From assembly GCA_013360685.1 (NCBI GenBank), contig JABWBD010000027.1:1-33394 (forward strand): a stretch of 33,394 nucleotides of DNA, read 5' to 3'. The notes beneath the pieces were generated by a model that did no database searches, was not told where the DNA came from, and saw nothing but the letters and a program-made list of their open reading frames with translations. This document shows positions 7,557-13,870 of the stretch, one piece after another. A program made the position numbers and the translations under genes. The DNA is from Pirellulales bacterium. Its GTDB lineage: Bacteria; Planctomycetota; Planctomycetia; Pirellulales; Thermoguttaceae. Each line of letters starts with the position of its first letter. The first letter of the stretch is position 1.

Positions 7557-8783
7557 ATGAGGCAACCCTATCAAGTCTCTCGCAGTCTGCTTCGAGCGTT
7601 TGGACTTCTCGTCGCGATCTCAACATTCATCGCCAGCCCTTCCCTGGCCGAGGTCAGCTACCTGGGCGGCGGCCCGGAGAACGCGTTCTCCGAAGCCGTG
7701 GTCGTGGAAGGGCATGCCCTGGCCCATACCGCCCAGATCCTCCCGCTGGACAAGGAAGGCCAATTGGTGGGCGAAGGCGCGATCGATGCCCAATTGGCCC
7801 AGGCCCTGTTCAACCTCGAGGCCGCACTGGCGCGTGCAGGGACGGGGCCAGAGCATCTGATCAAGCTCAATCTGTATGTCGACGGCCCGAAAACCGCGAT
7901 AACCGTCGAGCGGATGCTGGCAAGATGGTTTCCCAAGACCGTGCGCCCCGCCGCAACGTGGGCCGTCACGCGCCTGCCGCATCCCGGTGCATTGCTGGCG
8001 CTGGACGCCGTGGCGGCCGTGCCTGGAAAAGGGCGCGGCAAGGTGGTCCGCGGGCATTGCGGCTCCCTGCCCGGGAATGAATCGATGGGGCACGTTGCGG
8101 TCTTGCCGTGGGGAGACGTGGTGTATCTCTCGGGCCAGCCGGAGAAAGGCGAGTTGTCCGCGGCGACCGGGAAGTCCTTGGAGGTCTTGATCGGAACGCT
8201 CGGGCAGTTGGGCCTGGATCGCAGCGATGTCGTTCACGTGAAGGCGTTTTTCCAGCCCATGGGCGAGGCCGACGCGGTCAAGCAAGAGATCGCCAAGGCG
8301 TTTGCCGGACAGGCGGTCCCGCCGGTGACGCTCGTCGAGTGGACCGGCAACACGCCGGTGGAGATCGAGATGATCGCGTCGGCACTGCCCGAGAGGACGA
8401 ATCCGAGCGAAACGGTCAGCTACTACACGCCGCCGGGGATCAAGGCGTCGCCGCTGTACAGCCGCGTCGCGCGCGTGCGGGGCGGCAAGACGATCTATCT
8501 CTCCGGGCTACAAGCCCGGAACGCCGGCAGCGGCGAAGAACAGGTGCGGGACGTCTTCACTTCGCTCCAGCGGATCCTGAAGCTTTCCGGCGGCAATCTC
8601 GGGCATCTGGTGAAAGCGACCTACTACTGTGCGGACGAGGAGTCCAGCGCCGCGCTGAACAAGATCCGCCCGGAGTTCTTCGATCCCCAGCGTCCGCCGG
8701 CGGCTTCCAAGGCCATGATCGGCGCGCCGGCGGTCCCCGGTCGCTCGGTCACCATGGACATGATTGCCGTCACTGGGCGGTGA
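7557..8783 (+). CDS. Secreted protein with three RidA (YjgF/YER057c) domains
   Basis: A 408-residue protein with a signal peptide (residues 1-31, core AFGLLVAISTFIA) and three consecutive RidA-like domains at about 33-155, 172-276 and 286-406. Each ends in the family strand (ALDAVAAV, EIEMIASA, TMDMIAVTG), and the second and third carry the YLSGQ/YLSGL strand. RidA proteins hydrolyse reactive enamine/imine intermediates from PLP enzymes, using an Arg before the last strand. Only domain 1 has it (TRLP, Arg139); domain 2 reads EWTGNTP and domain 3 GAPAVPG. RidA normally works as a trimer of single domains, so this could be a single-chain pseudo-trimer with one competent site. AGGAG lies eight bases before the ATG. 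A PLP enzyme of the cysteine synthase family lies upstream. Confidence 0.85.
   Translation: MRQPYQVSRSLLRAFGLLVAISTFIASPSLAEVSYLGGGPENAFSEAVVVEGHALAHTAQILPLDKEGQLVGEGAIDAQLAQALFNLEAALARAGTGPEHLIKLNLYVDGPKTAITVERMLARWFPKTVRPAATWAVTRLPHPGALLALDAVAAVPGKGRGKVVRGHCGSLPGNESMGHVAVLPWGDVVYLSGQPEKGELSAATGKSLEVLIGTLGQLGLDRSDVVHVKAFFQPMGEADAVKQEIAKAFAGQAVPPVTLVEWTGNTPVEIEMIASALPERTNPSETVSYYTPPGIKASPLYSRVARVRGGKTIYLSGLQARNAGSGEEQVRDVFTSLQRILKLSGGNLGHLVKATYYCADEESSAALNKIRPEFFDPQRPPAASKAMIGAPAVPGRSVTMDMIAVTGR
8503..8519. repeat. Palindrome inside the RidA-like coding sequence
   Basis: CCGGGCT-ACA-AGCCCGG is a perfect 7-bp-arm hairpin within the third RidA domain, encoding the family-typical YLSGL strand and the residues after it. 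The form matches intergenic planctomycete palindromes. It may be an element tolerated in frame or simple chance in a conserved strand. Confidence 0.4.
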
Positions 8784-9244
8784 CCACCGCCGGAACGATT
8801 CCGCGAGCATTGGCCGCCGGGTTGTCGCTTTCGACCACAAACGGCAGAGAAATATCGCCAAGGTGCATATCGGGCGCGACCACGACCCGAACGGGGATCT
8901 GCTCTGTGCCCGAGCCTTCCAGACGAATCGCGGGCGAACCCGGTTCGACCTTCACTTTCGCCTGGGGATCGAAACGGATGCTGGCCATGGAATACCGCCA
9001 AGACGTCGACGCGGTTTCCCTCGAACACGTAGCAGACGACGTAGGGAAAACGTCTCACGAGCGTCTGTCGCACCGTCCTGTAAACGACCGCGTGCAATTC
9101 CGGCCTCTCCGAGATGCGATCCAATACGGCTTCTACGCACTCGATGAATTCGCTGCCCAAGCCGTAACGCTGCTTTTCGTACCACCGGTAAACCTCATCC
9201 AGGTCCGCTTCCGCTTCGGGCTGGATTACAAGCTGGTACTTCAT
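8624..9244 (-). CDS. RelE/ParE family toxin with abnormal C-terminal extension
   Basis: Residues 1-90 are a complete RelE/ParE-type toxin: a strand KYQLVIQPEAEADL, the helix EVYRWYEKQR, then SEFIECVEAVLDRISERPEL, VVYRTVRQTLVRRFPYVVCYVFEG and the terminal strand VDVLAVFHGQHP. Family members end a few residues after this strand, at about 95-100 residues. Here the frame stays open to 206 residues with an unfamiliar Arg/Gly-rich tail that runs antisense over the last 160 bases of the RidA-like gene. This suggests loss of the original stop by a small indel or recombination. Its ATG overlaps the antitoxin stop (ATGA, 9244-9241). Whether the toxin is active is unknown. Confidence 0.75.
   Translation of the reverse strand: MKYQLVIQPEAEADLDEVYRWYEKQRYGLGSEFIECVEAVLDRISERPELHAVVYRTVRQTLVRRFPYVVCYVFEGNRVDVLAVFHGQHPFRSPGESEGRTGFARDSSGRLGHRADPRSGRGRARYAPWRYFSAVCGRKRQPGGQCSRNRSGGGHRPVTAIMSMVTERPGTAGAPIMALEAAGGRWGSKNSGRILFSAALDSSSAQ
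8770..8988 (-). pseudogene. Possible remnant coding fragment downstream of the toxin
   Basis: A 72-codon frame, shifted relative to the toxin frame, runs from an ATG at 8988 to a TGA at 8772-8770. It has GC-rich third positions and a beta-strand-like composition (IPVRVVVAPDMHLGDISLPF, then VVESDNP). It reads more like the C-terminal end of a beta-sandwich protein than a random shadow, while the toxin frame across the same bases reads poorly. I suspect the 3' end of a displaced gene joined to the toxin gene. No family is recognised. Confidence 0.35.
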
Positions 9245-9465
9245 GGCCCCCCCACGATTCTTCGTTTGACGGCGGCCCAGTCTGAGCCACGAGTGCCCGA
9301 TGAGCCACGCCGCGCTAAACGCCGATCCAACTCAGCCTTCTGGGCATCGGTAAGCTGGAATTCCGCTTCATCCTCGGCAATGCTGTCCCAAATCTGTTCG
9401 ACCAACGCGACACGCTCGGGGACGGGCAAATTCCGGATTTCGGGGGGCAATGTCGAGTGGGTCAT
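9241..9465 (-). CDS. Addiction module antitoxin for the RelE/ParE toxin
   Basis: This 74-residue acidic helical protein has motifs of the short addiction-module antitoxin family (Unstab_antitox type): PPEIRNLPVPERVALVEQIW, DSIAEDEAEFQLTDAQKAEL and DRRLARR, then a C-terminal WAAVKRRI. These antitoxins wrap their RelE/ParE partner. The start at 9465 gives the usual family length; an in-frame ATG at 9555 adds an unlikely leader. The stop overlaps the toxin ATG by four bases, which fits translational coupling with antitoxin first. Only a weak ribosome site is seen upstream. Confidence 0.8.
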   Translation of the reverse strand: MTHSTLPPEIRNLPVPERVALVEQIWDSIAEDEAEFQLTDAQKAELDRRLARRGSSGTRGSDWAAVKRRIVGGP

Positions 9466-9738
9466 CTGGGAGATCTCACGAATCTGGCGGTAATCACGGA
9501 AACGGGCACCTAAAGTATAGGGGAGAAACCCCGCAAGGCCAAAGGGCCGATGCACCGAGGGGCTCTACGAGTGCCCAACGTGCCAACACGCCACGCACCG
9601 CCGGACCGGCCGCGACAACCTTCCGCCTCCAACCGCCTCGGCCACCGGCCTCGATGGGAGGGATACTTACGACGATTGCTGAACGCGCGATTCGGCGATG
9701 GCTGGGCGATAACCTCGGGCGGTGTCGGCGTATTCCTA
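9466..9738. other. Gap with a possible zinc-ribbon fragment
   Basis: No complete gene is seen. A plus-strand frame at 9557-9682 lacks a start codon (its upstream stop is at 9518-9520) and encodes 41 residues beginning EGLYECPTCQHATH, with a CxxC pair and GC-rich third positions. It could be a decayed zinc-ribbon gene fragment. No second CxxC is present in this frame, so the reading is tentative. Confidence 0.25.
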
Positions 9739-10275
9739 TCATTCATTCACGCCCAAAGAACTCGGGAGATCACCCCTCAATTCACCTCGCCATTCGGGAA
9801 GCTCGGCCAGGAAGTCCGGGTGTATGCCCCTGAGCCAGAAACAATCGTTGGTGATTCGTTTCGCCGCCACCAGCGTTGAGGCATTGAGCCCGTAGAGCAG
9901 CGATCCAAGCGTGCACAGTATTCCGAGGGACACCACCCACATTCCTGCATCCACTCCACGTCCAATCAAGTTGGTCCCATACGCCACAGCCGCAAGCGAC
10001 ACAACGCTGATTGCACCGGCCATACCAAGCGTTCTTCGGCGTTTGCGACACCACTCATCACTCAGCCCAACAGCGAATGTGACCTGCCTCGTCACGTAAT
10101 TGCCGACCGAAGCAGCGGCGATTGGGCTCCACAGGTAGAGCAAGAAGAGCGCCGCATAGCCTCGCTCGGCGGCTTGCTGTACACGCCGACCATGTGCAGG
10201 CCGATTGCTCTTCACGCATCGGTCCGGGAACTTCTCGCCGATCCTAACCACCAGGAGTGCCCCATCACGCCACAT
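9739..10275 (-). CDS. Integral membrane protein of unknown function
   Basis: A 178-residue protein. A short N-terminal domain begins MWRDGALLVVRIGEKFPDRC and contains SNRPAHGRR. Three hydrophobic segments follow at about 41-60, 83-103 and 110-132. The cytoplasmic-looking tail reads AAKRITNDCFWLRGIHPDFL and then AELPEW. The WRDG start, the FPDRC/NRPAHGRR block and the WLRG-HPDFL tail resemble a recurring family of planctomycete membrane proteins of unknown role. The ATG at 10275 is supported by GAGGGG about seven bases upstream and by the domain beginning there. It lies downstream, on the same strand, of the lipoprotein cassette and attC-like site, so it may be a second captured gene, but no core site was found at its far end. 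Confidence 0.7.
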   Translation of the reverse strand: MWRDGALLVVRIGEKFPDRCVKSNRPAHGRRVQQAAERGYAALFLLYLWSPIAAASVGNYVTRQVTFAVGLSDEWCRKRRRTLGMAGAISVVSLAAVAYGTNLIGRGVDAGMWVVSLGILCTLGSLLYGLNASTLVAAKRITNDCFWLRGIHPDFLAELPEWRGELRGDLPSSLGVNE

Positions 10276-10360
10276 GTGCCGCCCCCTCGATAGGTATCAG
10301 AGTTCGCGTGAGTGCTCAAGATCCCAGGATCCCACGTCTCCGCCGCCGCTTCTCCACGAT

Positions 10361-10425
10361 AACGACCAAGCTCACCTGCCGGGGCCGCGAGCAGGACGAT
10401 TCCATTGCGAGAACGACCAAGCTCA
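10361..10425. repeat. Duplicated attC-like 3' half (14-bp direct repeat)
   Basis: AACGACCAAGCTCA occurs at 10361-10374 and again at 10412-10425. On the minus strand each copy reads TGAGCTTGGTCGTT, the order expected for the L' arm, spacer and GTT of an attC site. The 51-bp period may mark a tiny cassette remnant or a local duplication. Confidence 0.55.
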
Positions 10426-10527
10426 GCGACAGCCTCGGCGGCGGTGGAGCACACGGTGCGCTCACGAACTCCCGCGACGCTCGAACGCACAGCGGAGAGG
10501 CCGTTCGCTGCAGCGCTCTGGTTAGGC
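10408..10527 (-). other. attC-like recombination site (integron cassette type)
   Basis: Read on the minus strand. The site opens with GCCTAAC (10527-10521, matching RYYYAAC), then a 6-base spacer, then GCTGCAGCGA (10514-10505). The far side is TCGCTGAGC (10429-10421), a 6-base spacer TTGGTC, and GTTCTCG (10414-10408), a degenerate GTTRRRY. GCTGCAGCGA pairs with TCGCTGAGC over nine bases with a single unpaired G, the extrahelical-base pattern typical of attC L boxes. GCCTC (10501-10497) and GAGGC (10436-10432) extend the stem. The total of about 120 bases is within attC range. The loss of RRRY at one end suggests an inactive or diverged site. Confidence 0.55.
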
Positions 10528-10543
10528 CACGTCATCGCCATAC

Positions 10544-10918
10544 TCACTTCGTAGTCGGCCTGCCGTCAGCACCGATGGCATCGGAATAATCGGGACGGCT
10601 GGAAAGCCGAATCGGAAGTTGCGCCTCGACTACAGCCTTCATCACGTCCATCGCAATCGGTGGTGGCTCTTGCTGGCTGGCCTCTCGGTAATACCAAACC
10701 ACGCCATGCTTCTCGCTCAAGGTGTGCAGCGAAGCCTGAAGCGACTGAATCGTGGCCGCTGCGCCATCCACAGTGAGCCGACCATCGGCAAAGACCGCGA
10801 CCTTCAAGACGGGTGCATCGGGACTTGGAGCACTCGGTGGCGCGGACTGCTTGCTGCAACCGCCGAGGAGGAATGAAAGGAGCCCCATGATGGCGAAGAG
10901 ATGCCGGAATGTTCGCAT
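10544..10918 (-). CDS. Small lipoprotein with ExbD-like periplasmic domain
   Basis: A 124-residue protein with a lipoprotein signal (MRTFRHLFAIMGLLSFLL, then GGC with Cys21). A Pro/Ser-rich linker follows, then a compact domain from about residue 36 beginning VLKVAVFADGRLTVDGAA, followed by a helix (IQSLQASLHTLSEKHG), a strand (VVWYYRE) and MDVMKAVVEAQLPIRL. The dG-x-l-x-vdG start and the MDVMKAVVEA helix recall ExbD/TolR periplasmic domains; this is an inference from pattern only. The gene sits tightly between integron-type core sites: GTTAGGC ends 11 bases before the ATG and GCCTAAC begins 16 bases after the stop, as in integron gene cassettes. An in-frame codon at 10972 is rejected because it spoils the signal. 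Confidence 0.7.
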   Translation of the reverse strand: MRTFRHLFAIMGLLSFLLGGCSKQSAPPSAPSPDAPVLKVAVFADGRLTVDGAAATIQSLQASLHTLSEKHGVVWYYREASQQEPPPIAMDVMKAVVEAQLPIRLSSRPDYSDAIGADGRPTTK

Positions 10919-10929
10919 GGTGTCGAGCG

Positions 10930-11037
10930 GCCTAACGAATTGGTTTCTATCCCGCCCGCTCCCAAAGAGCACTGCAGCTTCGCGAGACCCCGGAGCGGGC
11001 GGGATAGAAACCCAGTTGAATGAAACCGCTGCCCAAC
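10930..11037. repeat. Perfect 21-bp inverted repeat flanked by core-site motifs
   Basis: Bases 10942-10962 and 10992-11012 are perfect reverse complements (arm GGTTTCTATCCCGCCCGCTC plus a final C) around a 29-base loop. They are flanked by GCCTAAC at 10930-10936 and GTTGAAT at 11015-11021, matching RYYYAAC and GTTRRRY. A further GCCCAAC is at 11031-11037. The 92-bp unit has the outer form of an attC site but, unlike a classic one, has a perfect stem and unequal spacers. It lies directly upstream of the lipoprotein gene. Confidence 0.65.
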
Positions 11038-11282
11038 ACCCGTTCTGTTTAGGGTGTTTGCTCTGCTTCCCTATGCACCCAAGGGCATTCTAGCGCCGTG
11101 AGGACGTGTCCCGCCACCCCCCCTGACTGCGGTTCCTTCGCCTTGGGAAGCCGACGGGGGTTGCCGCGCGCAAGAATCATCACCATAATGGTTTACAACT
11201 TGGGCTGGCTGCGGTAGCGCGGTGGTATGGTGGTTTTTCTGCAAGATCGGCTTTGCGGCGGAAACAATTCCCGTGGTTGGGC

Positions 11283-11858
11283 ATGATGCAACCGAACAGC
11301 CCAGAGCAGTCTGACGGTCCCGGGAAGCCCGCCAAGATCGACTGGCAGGCGGCGCTGGCGAAACATGACCGCTGGCTGCGGACAATCGTGTACGCCCGCG
11401 TCGGCGAACCGCAGGCCGTAGACGACGTGATGCAGGAACTATCGTTGGCGGCGGTTCGCCAGAAAGCCCCGCTGGCCGACGCGAACAAGGTGGCTCCCTG
11501 GCTGTATCGGTTGGCGGTCACCCAATCGCTCCTATATCGCCGCAAGCAAGGACGGCGGCGGAAACTAACCGACAGCTACGCAGAGGCAACACGTCCTACT
11601 GAAGCAAGCCGCGAAGACGACCCCCTCGAATGGCTTCTGGCGGACGAACGCCGCCAGTTGATCCGCACTGCCATGTCCCGGATTCCCAACCGCGATGCAG
11701 AGATCCTGCTTCTGAAGTACACGGAAGACTGGAGCTACCAGGAGATCGCCGAGCGACTGGGGGTCAGCCAGAGTGCGGTACAGGCCAGGCTCCACCGGGC
11801 CAGGCAACGTTTGCGGAGCGAACTTGCTTCGCTCGAAGTCATCGACTCGGAAACGTGA
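11283..11858 (+). CDS. ECF-type RNA polymerase sigma factor
   Basis: A 191-residue sigma-70 family protein of ECF size. Region 2 spans about 22-90 (WLRTIVYARVGEPQAVDDVM, QELSLAAV, APWLYRLAVTQSLLYRRKQG). Region 4 spans about 118-182 (ERRQLIRTAMSRIPNRDAEI, LLLKYTEDWSYQEIAERLGV, SQSAVQARLHRARQRL), with the HTH in SYQEIAERLGVSQSAVQARL. It would direct RNA polymerase to a small regulon, probably including its own operon. Start candidates are the adjacent ATGs at 11283 and 11286; the frame is open to 11253 without domain content, and no strong ribosome site is visible. The membrane anti-sigma gene begins ten bases after the stop. Confidence 0.9.
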   Translation: MMQPNSPEQSDGPGKPAKIDWQAALAKHDRWLRTIVYARVGEPQAVDDVMQELSLAAVRQKAPLADANKVAPWLYRLAVTQSLLYRRKQGRRRKLTDSYAEATRPTEASREDDPLEWLLADERRQLIRTAMSRIPNRDAEILLLKYTEDWSYQEIAERLGVSQSAVQARLHRARQRLRSELASLEVIDSET

Positions 11859-11868
11859 ACGGTTTCTC

Positions 11869-12615
11869 ATGAATCCTTCCGAAGAGCACCTGCCCCCGCT
11901 GGATGACGGCATCCTTGACCTTCTCGTGGACGGAGAACTGAGCGAAGCTGATCGCCGGGATCTCCTGGCCTCGCTCGATCGGCGGCCCGACGGCTGGCGA
12001 CGCTGTGCCCTGGCGTTCCTGGAAGCCCAATGTTGGAAGCGGGAGTTTGGCGAGGTTTGCCGCGAGGCGGAAACGCAAGGCTTGCCCCGCGCTCTACCGG
12101 CACGCGAGCCGCCCCCGTCACCGCGTGAAGGGGCGCAACAACGCGACACTCGCCGGCGCCGGCCGTTCGATCTGGGGCGGTTGGGACCGGCCGTGGCCGT
12201 CGCGGCGACGTTTCTCATCGCGTTGGGAATTGGAGTGCAGATCCGCAGGCCTTCGAGTTCCGACGCCGAGGCTGGACGCGAGGCGGCGGGCATCGGGCGC
12301 CTCGGAGTTGGGCCGCAACAGGCCGGCGTGGTTCAGCCGACGAGGGCGCGCGATCCCTTTCAGGTGGTCACTTTGGCGGGAAGCGGCGGACCGGACCAGA
12401 ACGTGCGCCTGCCGGCCAGGGAAGGTGCGCGGTGGGATGAAGGCCGGCAGGGAGAGCCGTTGGACGCGACTGCCCGGGACGTGTTCGATGCCTTGAGACG
12501 CGCGGGGCGCGAGGTGCGGCACTCGCGGCAGTACATCCCGATGCCATTGGAAGACGGCCGGCAACTGATCGTTCCGGTCGATCAGGTCGACGTGCAGAGC
12601 CCGACCTATCAGTGA
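11869..12615 (+). CDS. Membrane-anchored anti-sigma factor
   Basis: A 248-residue protein directly downstream of the ECF sigma gene. Residues 9-65 are an acidic helical cytosolic domain (LDDGILDLLVDGELSEADRR, DLLASLDRRP) resembling anti-sigma domains, in which the DGELSEADR helix is typical. A Pro/Arg-rich linker leads to one transmembrane segment at about 107-125 (GPAVAVAATFLIALGIGV). The periplasmic part is low-complexity and ends with PMPLEDGRQLIVPVDQVDV. It is inferred to hold the upstream sigma factor at the membrane and release it on an envelope signal. No zinc-binding HxxxCxxC motif is seen. Context makes the role likely; sequence alone is less decisive. Confidence 0.75.
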   Translation: MNPSEEHLPPLDDGILDLLVDGELSEADRRDLLASLDRRPDGWRRCALAFLEAQCWKREFGEVCREAETQGLPRALPAREPPPSPREGAQQRDTRRRRPFDLGRLGPAVAVAATFLIALGIGVQIRRPSSSDAEAGREAAGIGRLGVGPQQAGVVQPTRARDPFQVVTLAGSGGPDQNVRLPAREGARWDEGRQGEPLDATARDVFDALRRAGREVRHSRQYIPMPLEDGRQLIVPVDQVDVQSPTYQ

Positions 12616-12682
12616 GGTCCGCCGAACGTCGTAAGGGTGCCGCACAGTGGGGATGAGATCAGGACAAGAAAGGAACACTCAC

Positions 12683-13666
12683 GTGCAGAATCGCAGGTCA
12701 AGTTCGTGGGGGAAAAGGCTCGTTGGCCTTGCCGTGGTGTTCCTGGCAAGTTCTCAACTCCACGGCGAGTCACCCCAGGCAGGGCCGCAATCTCGCGGGC
12801 CGGAACCCAAGGCGCCCGAGCCGGCGCGTGGAACGACGGTCGGGCCGAGCGGATACTGGCTCGGTGTCCAGTGCCGGCTGGTGGACGACGCGCTGCGGGC
12901 GCATTTGGGGCTGTCGCCCCTGGTGGGACTCGTCGTGGAAGATGTGTTCCCGGACAGCCCGGCAGCCAAAGCGGGCGTGAAGCGCTACGACGTCGTGCTT
13001 TCGATCTCCGGCAAGTTGCTCACCAGCGTCGGCGAACTAATCGACGCGGTGGAGGGCGCCAAGGGCACGGAGTTGTCGTTGGAACTCCGCCGCGGCGGTG
13101 AGAAGAAATCGGTCGTGGTCCGGCCGGAGCGGCGCCCTGGGACGATCAACGCCCGGCCTCAGCCATCCCAGCGGGGCAATGAACCGGAGATCCTTCGCAA
13201 GTGGCTGGAAGAATTGCAGGCCGGGGAACCGGGCGCCTCGATGCGGTTTCGCTTCTTCCATCCGGGCATGATTCTCCCGCCCAATGCCCCCTGCCATCCG
13301 CCGGTTCCCGACAATATGACCGTGACGATTGTCAAGCACGGAGGCGACCCCGCCAAGATCACCATTACACGCGACGGCGAGAAGTGGGAGGTCAAGGAGA
13401 ACGAACTCGACAAGTTGCCGGAAGAACTCTGCCCCTTCGCTCGACAGATGCTCGGGCGGATGCCTGCCGGACCGGAAGATCCGGTGCGGCGGTTCGACTT
13501 CATCCCCGACTGGTCCGCGGGGCCGGAGGACGGCGAGTCCCAGCAAGCCGCTCCCGGCGCGGAGGGCGACGAGCGCTTGGATGCCATGATCCGGCAACTC
13601 GACCAGTTGCGGCGGGCGCTCGACCAGATGCGGAAACCCCGACCCCGCAAGCCGGCGGAGAAGTGA
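12683..13666 (+). CDS. Secreted PDZ-domain protein
   Basis: About 327 residues from a GTG start at 12683, which has AAAGGA eight bases upstream and yields a signal peptide at once (KRLVGLAVVFLASSQLHG). ATGs at 12647 and 12653 would add a polar leader before the signal. Residues 58-150 form a PDZ domain (GYWLGVQCRL, VEDVFPDSPAAKAGVKRYDV, VLSISGK, then GTELSLELRRGGEKK). The rest is charged, includes a strand NMTVTIVKHGG, and ends in a coiled-coil-like tail (DAMIRQLDQLRRALDQMRK). No protease triad is present, so it is not a DegP-type protease by itself. As third gene of the sigma/anti-sigma operon it may sense envelope peptides or help gate anti-sigma processing; that is inference. Confidence 0.8.
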   Translation: MQNRRSSSWGKRLVGLAVVFLASSQLHGESPQAGPQSRGPEPKAPEPARGTTVGPSGYWLGVQCRLVDDALRAHLGLSPLVGLVVEDVFPDSPAAKAGVKRYDVVLSISGKLLTSVGELIDAVEGAKGTELSLELRRGGEKKSVVVRPERRPGTINARPQPSQRGNEPEILRKWLEELQAGEPGASMRFRFFHPGMILPPNAPCHPPVPDNMTVTIVKHGGDPAKITITRDGEKWEVKENELDKLPEELCPFARQMLGRMPAGPEDPVRRFDFIPDWSAGPEDGESQQAAPGAEGDERLDAMIRQLDQLRRALDQMRKPRPRKPAEK

Positions 13667-13785
13667 TGTCGTTCCACCGCACCTCACCCCCACCAAGCGG
13701 CCCGTCGAGTGGCGGTTGTGCCGCCGGCGTGGACTTTGTCCACCGGATGCGCGGGAGGGAGCAGGCTGCAGAACCCACGCCTCCC

Positions 13786-13809
13786 AAGGAACTTCCGCGG
13801 AAGTTCCTT
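13786..13809. repeat. Perfect 24-bp palindrome downstream of the sigma operon
   Basis: AAGGAACTTCCG followed directly by CGGAAGTTCCTT is a perfect palindrome 120 bases after the PDZ gene stop. It could be a terminator for the sigma operon, a protein-binding site or a REP-like element. The short T-run after it (TTTCC) is weak for a terminator. Nothing else is seen in 13667-13846. Confidence 0.6.
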
Positions 13810-13870
13810 TCCATCAACCGGCTGCGCCAGCGCGAGGGGCTGTAAAGGTGCTCAAGTTGCGCATAATCCT

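Noticed and set aside
10212-10547. Minus-strand 111-codon frame between the lipoprotein and membrane protein genes
   Set aside because: It spans the attC-like site and overlaps the start of the membrane protein gene in another frame; no domain content.
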